Assembly (NCBI GenBank): GCA_021789595.1
Contig: JAJYJJ010000011.1
Coordinates: forward strand, 1 to 64,000
Direction of reading: 5' to 3'
Source of the DNA: Nitrospirota bacterium
GTDB taxonomy: Bacteria > Nitrospirota > Thermodesulfovibrionia > UBA6902 > JAJYJJ01
DNA length: 64,000 bases
The first letter of the stretch is position 1. Every line of letters begins with the position of its first letter. The notes below the pieces were generated by a model. It ran no database searches. It saw only the letters and a program-made list of their open reading frames with translations, and was not told the origin of the DNA. Below are positions 18,631-28,218 of this stretch, in pieces. A program made the position numbers and the translations under genes.

Positions 18631-20031
18631 TTGTACATGAGAAGATATAGACAGCTATATAGGATAGAGAAAGATACCTTGGGTGAGGTAAAGGTTCCAA
18701 TCAATGCCTATTACGGCGCACAGACCCAGAGGGCAGTAGAGAATTTCCCTGTAAGCGGTATGCGCCTTAACCGAAGATTCATCAGGGCACAGGGCATAAT
18801 AAAGTTCGCTGCTGCAATGGCAAATACAAGCATCGGGCTCATTGATAAAAGAATCGGCAATGCAATAATGAAGGCCGCTGAAGAGGTGATCAAGGGGAAA
18901 TGGGATGAGCAATTTGTTGTTGATGTGTTTCAGGCAGGTGCAGGGACATCACAGAACATGAATGCCAATGAGGTAATAGCAAACAGGGCATCTGAGAGCC
19001 TCGGATTAAAAAAGGGGGATTATTCCCTTGTCCATCCCAATAACCATGTGAATATGGCCCAGTCCACAAATGATACAATCCATGCTGCAATACATATCGC
19101 ATCTATCGAGGCCGTAGATGACAGGCTTCTCCCATACATGTTACTTCTTGAAAGGGCACTGAAGAAGAAGGCAAGAGAGTTTAATGGCGTTGTAAAGATA
19201 GGGAGGACACATCTACAGGATGCTGTGCCGATAAGAATGGGGCAGGAATTTTCAGGCTATGCAGAGATGGTGACAAAGGGGATAGACAGGCTCAGGAGGG
19301 CGAGGGCATCTGTCCTTGAGATAGGCATAGGTGGAACTGCCGTTGGCACAGGGCTCAATGCGCATCCAGGTTTCCAGGGCATTGCAATAAAGGCGATAAA
19401 CAGGATTACAGGTAAGCGATTCAGAAGGCCAGGGAATATCTTTGAGTTTATGCAGAATACAGATGGGGTTCTTGAACTCAGTTCTGTGCTTAGGGGGATT
19501 GCTGTCAGCCTGACAAAGATAGCAAACGACATGAGGCTTCTGAGTTCAGGCCCAAGGGCAGGACTTGGAGAGATAATGCTTCCACCCATGCAGCCAGGCT
19601 CATCCATAATGCCAGGCAAGATAAACCCTGTGCTTGCAGAGATGCTGAACATGGTCTGTTATCAGGTGATTGGAAATGACCAGGCAGTGATGATGGCATG
19701 TCAGGCAGCACAACTTGAGCTTAATGTGATGATGCCTGTTATAGCACATAATATCCTGCAATCCATAGATATCCTTTCAGAAGGGATAAAGGCATTTACC
19801 GAGAAATGTATTGTTGGCATTAAGGTCAATAAGGAACGCTGTAAGTCGCTGTCAGATGACAGTACTGCTCTGGCAACAGCGCTCAATCCGAGGATCGGTT
19901 ATTACGAGGCAGCAGAGATAGCAAAAGAGGCATATATAAAGGGGAAGACTGTAAAGGACATCGTTATAGAGAAGGGCATCATGACAGAAAAAGAGGCCCA
20001 AAAAATCCTTGACCCAAGAAGACTGACATAG
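18631..20031 (+). CDS. Aspartate ammonia-lyase / class II fumarase superfamily enzyme
   Basis: YYGAQTQRAVENFPVSG, GSSIMPGKINPVLAEMLNMV signature; substrate not decided. Confidence 0.9.
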   Translation: MYMRRYRQLYRIEKDTLGEVKVPINAYYGAQTQRAVENFPVSGMRLNRRFIRAQGIIKFAAAMANTSIGLIDKRIGNAIMKAAEEVIKGKWDEQFVVDVFQAGAGTSQNMNANEVIANRASESLGLKKGDYSLVHPNNHVNMAQSTNDTIHAAIHIASIEAVDDRLLPYMLLLERALKKKAREFNGVVKIGRTHLQDAVPIRMGQEFSGYAEMVTKGIDRLRRARASVLEIGIGGTAVGTGLNAHPGFQGIAIKAINRITGKRFRRPGNIFEFMQNTDGVLELSSVLRGIAVSLTKIANDMRLLSSGPRAGLGEIMLPPMQPGSSIMPGKINPVLAEMLNMVCYQVIGNDQAVMMACQAAQLELNVMMPVIAHNILQSIDILSEGIKAFTEKCIVGIKVNKERCKSLSDDSTALATALNPRIGYYEAAEIAKEAYIKGKTVKDIVIEKGIMTEKEAQKILDPRRLT

Positions 20032-20045
20032 CGCAGGGTGTTTCC

Positions 20046-21044
20046 TTACCTCGGATGCTCAAGTGTTGATGCAATTGGTATGAGTTTCTTATATTCGTTA
20101 TAGGATACGGATGATTTCCAATAGCCACTTACTTTACCGATGGTGATTACCCCAAAAAACACTGAAACACACAGGGCAGTGAATAGCCACGGCTGTATCT
20201 TCCTTTTGCCTATCATGGCCATGTCAAGTGCACCTTTTGCCGGGCAATGACTTATGCATGTCAGACAACCTGTACATTCAGGAGAGATGACCCTGTATTT
20301 TTGTTCGACCACAAGATATGATGGGCAGTTTTCAGTGCACTTGCCACAGTGGATACAACTCTGTTCATCCCGTGTTACCTTTATCGGGCTCAGGCAGCTT
20401 AAAAGGCCGAGAAGCGCTCCATAGGGACAGAGATAACGGCACCAGAAATTCTTGTTAACTATGGATAAGACTGTGAGGATTGATAATGTTATCATGGTGG
20501 TTGTTGACATCTCTGTAAAAAACTTAAGCAGCTTTATATCTGCTATCTTGTAGTATGGACCAGAGAGAAATGCATTCAGGGAATGGGCATCCATCCTGAT
20601 AATGATCACATAAAGGAAAAACGACATAAGAAGGTACTTGATAGACCTCAGCCCATAGTCAATAGCCTTTGAAAACGATATATTCCTGCCAAAGACCTTT
20701 TTGCCGATCTTCCACATGGCCTCTGATATGGTTCCAACAGGGCAGATATGGCTGCAAAACCCCTTTTTCAAGAAGATGGAAACGACAATGATTGCTATAA
20801 ATATTACGATTGCTGCAGGATGGATGGGGTTAAAGGCCCCTGTCAAGATCCAGTATTTAAAACCCATGAGCGCTCCTATGGGGAGGAAACCCTCCACTGA
20901 CGGCGGCCTTGAGACATACGGGGATGATGATTCAAAGTGTAATGCAAAACGATAAAACTGATAGCCTGTGTATATGATAAGGCATAGGATGCTCCAACCT
21001 ATAATATGTCGAATTATTCTCAGATAAGTCCGTGGCATCTTCAT
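20046..21044 (-). CDS. NapH/CcoG-like membrane 4Fe-4S ferredoxin
   Basis: Multiple TMs, CSHICPVG, CRYLCPYGA, CIHCGKCTENCP, CTGCLTCISHCP. Confidence 0.85.
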   Translation of the reverse strand: MKMPRTYLRIIRHIIGWSILCLIIYTGYQFYRFALHFESSSPYVSRPPSVEGFLPIGALMGFKYWILTGAFNPIHPAAIVIFIAIIVVSIFLKKGFCSHICPVGTISEAMWKIGKKVFGRNISFSKAIDYGLRSIKYLLMSFFLYVIIIRMDAHSLNAFLSGPYYKIADIKLLKFFTEMSTTTMITLSILTVLSIVNKNFWCRYLCPYGALLGLLSCLSPIKVTRDEQSCIHCGKCTENCPSYLVVEQKYRVISPECTGCLTCISHCPAKGALDMAMIGKRKIQPWLFTALCVSVFFGVITIGKVSGYWKSSVSYNEYKKLIPIASTLEHPR

Positions 21045-21101
21045 AAAAAATATTAACCTTTATGGAATAAAATGGATATGATGAAGGTCATATAAAGATA
21101 T

Positions 21102-22358
21102 CTATCTCTTTATATTCGGTCCGCCGCCGCGAACAAAGTGTATGAGGATAAGTCCAGCGATGAAGAATGCGGCCACAGAGAGGATGGCAGGCCTCTGGCT
21201 CTTAAAGGCAGAAGATACCTGGCCAAATACTAATGGGCCAATGATCGCTGAGGATTTTCCTACGAGTGAATATACACCAAAATACTCGCTTTCTCTTTCT
21301 TCTGGTATGAACTGTGTATAGAATGCCCTTGTTGCAGCCTGTACTGTCCCAAGGCCAAGACCTGCTATACATGCAATTCCCCAGAACTCGGGCTTTGTTT
21401 TTACAAAAAAGGCAAGTATGGAGACTGCACTCCACATGATAAGAGAGGAATAAACGATCTTCTTTGGCCCAAACAGGTCTGTAGGTTTTGCCATTGCAAA
21501 TGCGCCTATGAGGGCAGTAACCTGGACAACGATATAAAGCCATATCAGCTCCTCTGGCTTAAAACCAAGGGTTGTGGATGCAAAGATGCTTGAAAATACA
21601 ATTACTGTATTGACACCGTCCTCATAGATGAGATAGGCGAGAAGAAATTTTCTCTGTTCCTTTCTATGCCAGATCTCCATGAGCATGTTCCATGTATGCC
21701 TGAAACCTAATGTTGCCGCCATGTATACGGGCATCCTGCCAGGCCTGTCAGGCGGAAGGAAAAGAAACGCAGGCGCTGAGAATATGGCAAAAAAGACTGC
21801 TACCATAATCCATGTCGTCCCAAGATATCCTGCCTTAACAAGCGGTAAGGCCAAAACAAGGGATGCAATTGAACCTGCATAGCCTACTGCAAATCCCCAT
21901 CCAGAGACCCTGCCATGATACTGGCTCGGCGCAATCTCAGGCAGAAAGGAGTTGTAAAAGACCAATCCTCCTTCCATCCCGATATTGGCAAGGACGATCA
22001 TGCAAAAACCGGTGAAGACCATGCCCTTTTGAAGCAATGACAGGGCTGAAACCGAAAGTATGCAAAGGGCTGTATAGGCAAACAGCAGTCTTTTCCTTTT
22101 ACCTGTATAGTCTGCTATGCCGCCAAGAAATGGTGAGCTAAAGGCTATTATTGCCATACTTAAAGAGATAGCTCTTCCCCACCATACATCTCCCATGCCT
22201 GTCTCATTGCCGACAATGGTTTTAGCATAATACACAGGAAAGATTACAGATGCTATAACCGCAGAATAACTCGAGTTGGCAAAGTCAAATAGCGCCCAGC
22301 TTATGATCTGTTTTCTATCCATCGAACTCATCGAGAAACCATCGGTGTTCGACCTCAT
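21102..22358 (-). CDS. MFS transporter, UMF1/Atg22-like
   Basis: SWALFDFANSSYSAVIASVIFPVYYAK, multi-TM; true start may be 22331 or 22322. Confidence 0.85.
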   Translation of the reverse strand: MRSNTDGFSMSSMDRKQIISWALFDFANSSYSAVIASVIFPVYYAKTIVGNETGMGDVWWGRAISLSMAIIAFSSPFLGGIADYTGKRKRLLFAYTALCILSVSALSLLQKGMVFTGFCMIVLANIGMEGGLVFYNSFLPEIAPSQYHGRVSGWGFAVGYAGSIASLVLALPLVKAGYLGTTWIMVAVFFAIFSAPAFLFLPPDRPGRMPVYMAATLGFRHTWNMLMEIWHRKEQRKFLLAYLIYEDGVNTVIVFSSIFASTTLGFKPEELIWLYIVVQVTALIGAFAMAKPTDLFGPKKIVYSSLIMWSAVSILAFFVKTKPEFWGIACIAGLGLGTVQAATRAFYTQFIPEERESEYFGVYSLVGKSSAIIGPLVFGQVSSAFKSQRPAILSVAAFFIAGLILIHFVRGGGPNIKR

Positions 22359-22536
22359 CGTAGTGTATTAAAAACTCCATACCGTCCTTTGTCTTTACCT
22401 TGAAATATCGTCTCTCAGGCTCTACCCATGCCTTGAGTATCTCTGCTACCTCATGGATAATTCCATCTATGAAAAGGCTCTGTGGCCTTTGCTCCGCCCT
22501 GTAGCCTGAATAGGATTGGACCTCTATTTCAACCAT
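22315..22536 (-). CDS. Small uncharacterised protein (73 aa)
   Basis: Compact ORF upstream of and overlapping the MFS ORF. Confidence 0.55.
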   Translation of the reverse strand: MVEIEVQSYSGYRAEQRPQSLFIDGIIHEVAEILKAWVEPERRYFKVKTKDGMEFLIHYDEVEHRWFLDEFDG

Positions 22537-22640
22537 AAAGAGACCTGCCTTTCATCTGGCATCCTCAGATTATATCATACCCCTGCATGCTCTTGGGTCG
22601 TTGACCAGCATCATCCATTCATGATATTCTTTATCTTCTT

Positions 22641-23558
22641 ATGAAAAGGGTAGGTCTTATATACAATGATGTCTTCCTTCTGCATGAGACCCCTGAGTGG
22701 CATCCTGAGTCAAAGGAAAGGCTTATTGCCATTATAACCACGCTAAAGGGCTCGGATGTCTGGGAAAGGCTTGTTCACATAAGGCCTCGAAAAGCCACAT
22801 TTGAGGATATCGAGTCTGTCCACACCCATGGGTATATAGAACGTATTAAAGGATTCGGCACAGGCTATGCAGACCCTGATACATACATATCAAAAGGCAC
22901 GGTTGAGGCAGCACTTTATGCTGCAGGCGCGGTGATGGAGGCCATTGACAGGTGCAGGACAGGTGAGATGGACAGGGCATTCTGTGCAGTGAGACCACCG
23001 GGGCATCATGCAGAGGTAGACAGGGCTATGGGTTTCTGCATATTCAATAACATTGCAGTAGGTGCAAGATATGCCCAGAGGATTGGATACAAGAGGGTCT
23101 TCATCGTGGACTTTGATGTTCATCATGGGAATGGCACACAGCATATGTTTGAACAGGACAATACAGTATTTTACTTCAGCACCCACCAGTATCCGCACTA
23201 TCCAGGCACAGGGGATGAATCAGAAAAAGGCCGCGGCAGGGGGCAGGGTTTTACATACAACCTGACCATGCAGGCAGGCTTTGGCGATAAGGAATATCTA
23301 TTTGCCTACCAGGACATCCTCCATCAGCTTATGAGCAATTTCAGGCCTGACTGTATCCTGGTGTCTGCTGGATACGATATTCATTTAAGAGACCCACTCT
23401 CGCAGATCCGTGTTACAGGTGATGGGATAAGAAACATTGTCAGATGTATTATCTCAGGACAGAACATACCTGTTGTTTTTGCCCTTGAGGGAGGATACGA
23501 TTTAGATGCCCTAAGTGAGTCTGTGCTGATTACCCTGAGAGAGATGATGGAGATATAG
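22641..23558 (+). CDS. Histone deacetylase superfamily (acetylpolyamine amidohydrolase-like)
   Basis: VRPPGHHAEVDRAMGFCIFNNIAVGA, IVDFDVHHGNGTQ, SAGYDIH. Confidence 0.93.
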   Translation: MKRVGLIYNDVFLLHETPEWHPESKERLIAIITTLKGSDVWERLVHIRPRKATFEDIESVHTHGYIERIKGFGTGYADPDTYISKGTVEAALYAAGAVMEAIDRCRTGEMDRAFCAVRPPGHHAEVDRAMGFCIFNNIAVGARYAQRIGYKRVFIVDFDVHHGNGTQHMFEQDNTVFYFSTHQYPHYPGTGDESEKGRGRGQGFTYNLTMQAGFGDKEYLFAYQDILHQLMSNFRPDCILVSAGYDIHLRDPLSQIRVTGDGIRNIVRCIISGQNIPVVFALEGGYDLDALSESVLITLREMMEI

Positions 23559-23559
23559 A

Positions 23560-24810
23560 TTATTCCGAGTAAATTAGTGTCATTATTTTTTCCTTAATCT
23601 TTATCTCTTTTGCCAGTGTAGAAGCGGTCTTTCTATCGTCGAATCTACCGACAAGCACCCTATATATTGTCTTGCCCTGCCTTGAGTCTTCTTTAAAAAC
23701 TGCCTCATATCCCTTGTCTTTCAATTTCTTTGCAAGATTCTCCGCGTTGTTTTTATCCCTGAAGGCGCCAGCCTGAACAGAATAAACAGGCTTTGATGAT
23801 AAAGGTTTCTCAGCTTTTGGCTTTAAAACCTGTTTTGCAGTAGTTTCACTTTGAGGCAATGCTGCCTTATCTGTATGTTGAACTGCCTCTGGGATAACCG
23901 ATGTTCTGGGTTGAGGGTTCTGGACTGATTTTTGGGGAACAGGGGTTGCAGGTTTTTCATATGGCCTAAAGACTATATAAGCCGCAGCTATCAGCACACC
24001 AATGGCTGATAAGGAAATGGCTGCAAACACAATACCCCGTTTCCTTCCTTTCTTCGTGAGCCTGCCCTTCATCGCATCGTTTCTTAAAATAGGGCATTCT
24101 ATTTGCTTTCTCCTACGAACCTCATCAAAGGCCATATCTTTGATCTCAGTATGGACTGCGTCCTGTTTTATCTCTTTCTTGCCTTCATCTCTGATCTGCA
24201 ACCCTTCTGCCTCTGCCTGAGGCGGCTGTGCCTCTATTTTAATCTCCTCTGTAACTGCTTCTTTATCTGTCAGTTCCTGAGCTTCTGCGGATGTGAGTTC
24301 CTCTGATTCCCAGAGATCTTCTTGTAAAACCTCTGCTAAATGGGGCTCTCCTGCCGCAACCTCCTCAGCCCCTTGGAACTCGACTTCTCTGTCCGGTGAC
24401 TCTTCTGTCCCGTAATCCCTTTGAACTGTAACATCTTTCGTATCTGCAAGGGCTTTATTCGTCTTAGAAATGAGTTTCTCCGGGATGAGCGGTTTTTTAA
24501 GGAAGTCTATAATACCATATGTCTTCTGGTATCTTGGTTCATAGCCCTCCTCATGAGCAGTAAACAGGATTATAGGCACATTACTGAGTGATCTTATATT
24601 ATGTATGTCCCTGCATATCTGTAACCCGTTTGTATTAGGAGTGGTGAGATCCAAGAAGATGAGTAATGGATTTATCTTCTTGGCCATCATTATTCCTATA
24701 GGCCCGCTGGATGCAGTAAAAACGAGATAGCCTTCAGGCTCGAGTGTCTTTGAGATGAGCCTGGCTGACTCCATGTCATTGTCTATTACAAGGATGCATT
24801 TATCCTTCAT
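23560..24810 (-). CDS. Receiver domain - TM - SPOR domain protein
   Basis: N-terminal receiver (VIDND, FLDLTTPNTNG, FTAHE, FLKKPL), acidic linker, one TM (GIVFAAISLSAIGVLIAAAYIVF), C-terminal SPOR (YSVQAGAFRDKNNAENLAKKLKDKGYEA). Confidence 0.85.
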   Translation of the reverse strand: MKDKCILVIDNDMESARLISKTLEPEGYLVFTASSGPIGIMMAKKINPLLIFLDLTTPNTNGLQICRDIHNIRSLSNVPIILFTAHEEGYEPRYQKTYGIIDFLKKPLIPEKLISKTNKALADTKDVTVQRDYGTEESPDREVEFQGAEEVAAGEPHLAEVLQEDLWESEELTSAEAQELTDKEAVTEEIKIEAQPPQAEAEGLQIRDEGKKEIKQDAVHTEIKDMAFDEVRRRKQIECPILRNDAMKGRLTKKGRKRGIVFAAISLSAIGVLIAAAYIVFRPYEKPATPVPQKSVQNPQPRTSVIPEAVQHTDKAALPQSETTAKQVLKPKAEKPLSSKPVYSVQAGAFRDKNNAENLAKKLKDKGYEAVFKEDSRQGKTIYRVLVGRFDDRKTASTLAKEIKIKEKIMTLIYSE

Positions 24811-24841
24811 GATGGTCTTGTTTTATCAAAAACCTCCATCA

Positions 24842-25867
24842 TTAAAGCTCCTCCCAGTATTTTTCAGGCATATCTGCTGCAAGCTTTAATGCGCCGTCTG
24901 AGCCGGCATACAGGGGCTCTTCGACACATCTCACATTGCAGGGTCCGTATTCCTTTAATGCATTGCTGATGTATTGTGCGATACCCCTAATCAGGCTTCC
25001 TCCTCCTGCTACAACAATATTGCGCTTTATCTTGGCCTGGAATTCAGGATCGAACCGTGCAATCATCTCAGAGGTTGTATCTATGATAGCTGGAAGAATG
25101 CTTTCGCATGCGCGCCTTATCTCATTTGTTATGTCGTGCATTACAGGCCTTCCATTAACAGGTATCTCTACATGAATTGCTTCCTCTGTGTCTCCAACAA
25201 AGCTGTATCTCTCCTTAAACTGCCTTATCATATTCAGATTGAAAGTGGAGTCGGGGTATTTCTCGCTCATGTAACTGTAAAGCTGTTCGTCAACATAATC
25301 CCCGGCAGTGAGTATTGTCTTTTGATCATTCTCATCAGGTATGGAGCCGTGCATAATGCAGAAATCAACCGTACCTGCACCGAGATCTATTATAAGGGCA
25401 TTATTAAGTAAGTTCAGGCCATAAGCCACCGAAAATGGCTCTGAGACCACCATCAAGGAATTCACATACTCAGAAACAGCCTTTCTTATTGCAAGCTTGT
25501 TTATCTTCAATGTATCGGCAGGCACACCGACTATAGCGTATATCTTCTGCTCTGGCTGGGGTTTCACTAATCCTATCATGTATCGGATAAGCTCCCTGAC
25601 AGCCTCCTCGTTCCTTTCTATCCCCTCTTTTATCACGCCTCTTTCCAACGGCCTGTAAAGTTCGAGAGAAAGCCTGTTTTCCAATGCCTCTGAGCCGAAA
25701 AGAACATCCTTGCCGAGCACCTTGGCTGCTATAAAGTCCTTTGGCCATCCCACATAGCTTTCAACCCAGTCTTTTATGTCATTGCTTGCTGAAATGGCGC
25801 TCCTTGATGTTCCAAGGTCTATTCCCACATACAGTGCGCTGTCCTTCTTTCCTGTTTGCTGTTTCAT
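24842..25867 (-). CDS. MamK-like actin-family ATPase
   Basis: YVGIDLGTSRSAIS, VGWPKDFIAAKVLGKDVLFG, IIDLGAGTVDFCI, AGDYVDEQL, VAGGGSLIRGIAQYI, GALKLAADMPEKYWEEL; recalled similarity to MamK. Confidence 0.75.
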   Translation of the reverse strand: MKQQTGKKDSALYVGIDLGTSRSAISASNDIKDWVESYVGWPKDFIAAKVLGKDVLFGSEALENRLSLELYRPLERGVIKEGIERNEEAVRELIRYMIGLVKPQPEQKIYAIVGVPADTLKINKLAIRKAVSEYVNSLMVVSEPFSVAYGLNLLNNALIIDLGAGTVDFCIMHGSIPDENDQKTILTAGDYVDEQLYSYMSEKYPDSTFNLNMIRQFKERYSFVGDTEEAIHVEIPVNGRPVMHDITNEIRRACESILPAIIDTTSEMIARFDPEFQAKIKRNIVVAGGGSLIRGIAQYISNALKEYGPCNVRCVEEPLYAGSDGALKLAADMPEKYWEEL

Positions 25868-26886
25868 GAATTACTCCTTCCATTTAGTAGATATTGGATT
25901 ATCCCCGCTTCAAGGTAACGGGCTATATCCTCCCTATAGTTTGGATTGTTGAGTTTATATTCTTCTTCCTTGTTGCTGAGGCATGCCACCTCAACCAGTA
26001 TACCGGGCATATCAACGCCCAGAAGCACAAGGAAAGGAGCCCGCTTTACGCCAAAATCTAAGACATTCTTATTCAGCGTTTTCATATGCAGAAACAGATT
26101 CTTCTGAATCTGAGCCGCAAGGACCCTTGATTCCTGTAGTTTCAATGTATTGCCAATCTTCTGAATAACTTCATTGTAATCGCTCAGGCTGTATCTTGAC
26201 CCTTCGTTCTCCTTAGCAGCAAGTCTCAGTGTATTTTCGTCAGAAGAAGGTCCAAAATAGTATGTCTCGATAATATCTATCGGCTTTGCAGGGAGGTAAT
26301 TCACATGTATGGAAATGAAGATATCTGCCTTGCTTGAGTTTGCTATTTCTATTCTCCGTTTTAGAGACAGCGACTTATCCTTTTCCCTTGTCATGAGAAC
26401 ATTATACCGCATGTGTTCTTCAAGCCTCTCCTTAAGCCTCTGTGCTATATCTAATGTGATGTTCTTCTCCATCGTACCCAGTGTGCCTATTGCGCCAGGG
26501 TCATCTCCGCCATGCCCTGCATCTATGATAATGGTCTTTACCTCAAGACCAAACACCCTTTTTAAAGGCACTGCTGTTTCATTCAGCAAAGAGCTATAGT
26601 CCGAGGGGAATATCTCGTCTGGGTAATCTCCTGCATAATTTCTATGTTGAATGGTGGCGTTGATTACCGCATCGTTGCTGGAGACGAGGGGATTTAAATA
26701 GTCCGTATAACCAAAAGAAAACAGTAGCAGCATTACATAGAGAAACAACAAACGACCCTTTAAAAAAGGAAATCTGCTTGCTTTTGTAGCAGGCTTTTTG
26801 CCTATGACCCTCAGGTTTTCATCATACAGAGCTTTAAGGAGTGTCTGTCTTAGTTGTGTTTCTCTCCTAAGTAACTTCATCATCAA
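25864..26886 (-). CDS. N-acetylmuramoyl-L-alanine amidase (Amidase_3), membrane anchored
   Basis: TIIIDAGHGGDDPGAIG, EKNITLDIAQRLKERL, ISIHVNY, VLVEVACLSNKEEE; N-terminal TM. Confidence 0.92.
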   Translation of the reverse strand: MMMKLLRRETQLRQTLLKALYDENLRVIGKKPATKASRFPFLKGRLLFLYVMLLLFSFGYTDYLNPLVSSNDAVINATIQHRNYAGDYPDEIFPSDYSSLLNETAVPLKRVFGLEVKTIIIDAGHGGDDPGAIGTLGTMEKNITLDIAQRLKERLEEHMRYNVLMTREKDKSLSLKRRIEIANSSKADIFISIHVNYLPAKPIDIIETYYFGPSSDENTLRLAAKENEGSRYSLSDYNEVIQKIGNTLKLQESRVLAAQIQKNLFLHMKTLNKNVLDFGVKRAPFLVLLGVDMPGILVEVACLSNKEEEYKLNNPNYREDIARYLEAGIIQYLLNGRSNS

Positions 26887-27143
26887 CTAAAAATCACCGC
26901 TGTCAGGGCTTAAAAGGTTTCTTTTAAGAATAATCAGGCATCATCTCCTATTTGATAGCAGATTATCTCATAAAGCTAAAAGGATTTCAAGCCCTCGATT
27001 GATCTTGCAAGTCTAAAATTTTATCTTGACTTTTTTATTAAATGTAATAATATAGAAAGGGGAATAGAAGAATTTTTAGGTTTAAGACATATAAGGCATA
27101 AAGACACGCGATGGATTTTATTTAAGCTGTAAGGAGGAGAAGA

Positions 27144-27920
27144 ATGAAGAGGCTCTCTATCGTTATGGTGTCGGTGCTGTTTGTAATAGCCCTATCGCTA
27201 ATGGCCTATGCGGGAAGCATTGTTTATTCAAAGCATAATTTGAGCTACATCCTTACTGCCGCTCCACCGAATGGCATGGGAGGGACAGTGGGAGCACAGT
27301 CCTTTAACCAGTATAACCAGATCTGCGTTTATTGCCACACACCGCATAATAGCGTGCCTCTTTCTGCAGGCGGGGGTTATAACTATCTCTGGAACAGGTA
27401 TGCATCTACAACAACATATCAAGTCTATACCAGTAGCACATTGAATGCCACTGATGAACCAAGCACACTGTCATCAAGCGTATCAGGTATATGCATGAGC
27501 TGCCATGATGGGTCAATCGCAGTGGATATGGTTGTAAATACACCGCTGAACAACTGGAGCCCTGCACCTTATCATAGAAAGATGAGCACAGATACCTCCG
27601 ATATTAATAGTTGCTCATATTGTCATAATGGCTCCTTTGCAATTGACCTACGGAAATCCTTCCTCGGCACAGACTTAAGGAATGACCATCCAGTTGGTTT
27701 TACATATAATGCAGCCTTAGCCCTTAGCGATGGAGGCCTTGAAACTCCTGGAACAAACTCTATCACAGGGACTACCAATGGCACAGGTATAACTCTGCCG
27801 CTCTATAATCAAAGGCTTGAATGTCCCACCTGCCATAATGTCCATGATCCAACATTTACACCTTTTCTAAGGGCATCAAATGATTCGAGTCTCCTATGCT
27901 TTACATGCCATCTAAAATAA
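27144..27920 (+). CDS. Secreted pentaheme c-type cytochrome
   Basis: Signal peptide and five CXXCH: CVYCH, CMSCH, CSYCH, CPTCH, CFTCH. Confidence 0.9.
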   Translation: MKRLSIVMVSVLFVIALSLMAYAGSIVYSKHNLSYILTAAPPNGMGGTVGAQSFNQYNQICVYCHTPHNSVPLSAGGGYNYLWNRYASTTTYQVYTSSTLNATDEPSTLSSSVSGICMSCHDGSIAVDMVVNTPLNNWSPAPYHRKMSTDTSDINSCSYCHNGSFAIDLRKSFLGTDLRNDHPVGFTYNAALALSDGGLETPGTNSITGTTNGTGITLPLYNQRLECPTCHNVHDPTFTPFLRASNDSSLLCFTCHLK

Positions 27921-28218
27921 AAGCTCATGATAGATTAGGGTGAATGGGTTAGGAAATAGCCGAACAAGTCATCTTGCCATAGAGATGTAAATCAGCGCCA
28001 TAGCATCTTCGCTGCTTCCCATGTCATGACCTGGTATATATTCAACCCGTTCTTTAGGTTACTATGATAGCTAATGTAAAGGCATACAGTCTCTGATACA
28101 GCTTTGGTAGCTGAAGCTTGACGAATACTTGAAAAAATAACAGAAAGGCTGTTATAATTCCATGCCGTAAAATGGAAAATCTATTTTTGGTCTTTTATAA
28201 AGACCTTATACAGAAGCT

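Noticed and set aside
24842-25867. Magnetosome island
   Set aside because: Only a MamK-like gene is present; no mamA, B, E, I, M, O, P or Q type genes seen, so magnetosome function is not claimed.
27020-27143. c-di-GMP (GEMM) riboswitch upstream of the pentaheme cytochrome
   Set aside because: An ACACGCGATGG stretch hints at it but the rest of the GEMM core is missing.
27921-28218. Possible riboswitch or T-box upstream of thrS
   Set aside because: No T-box consensus or recognisable riboswitch core; only the short palindrome is reported.
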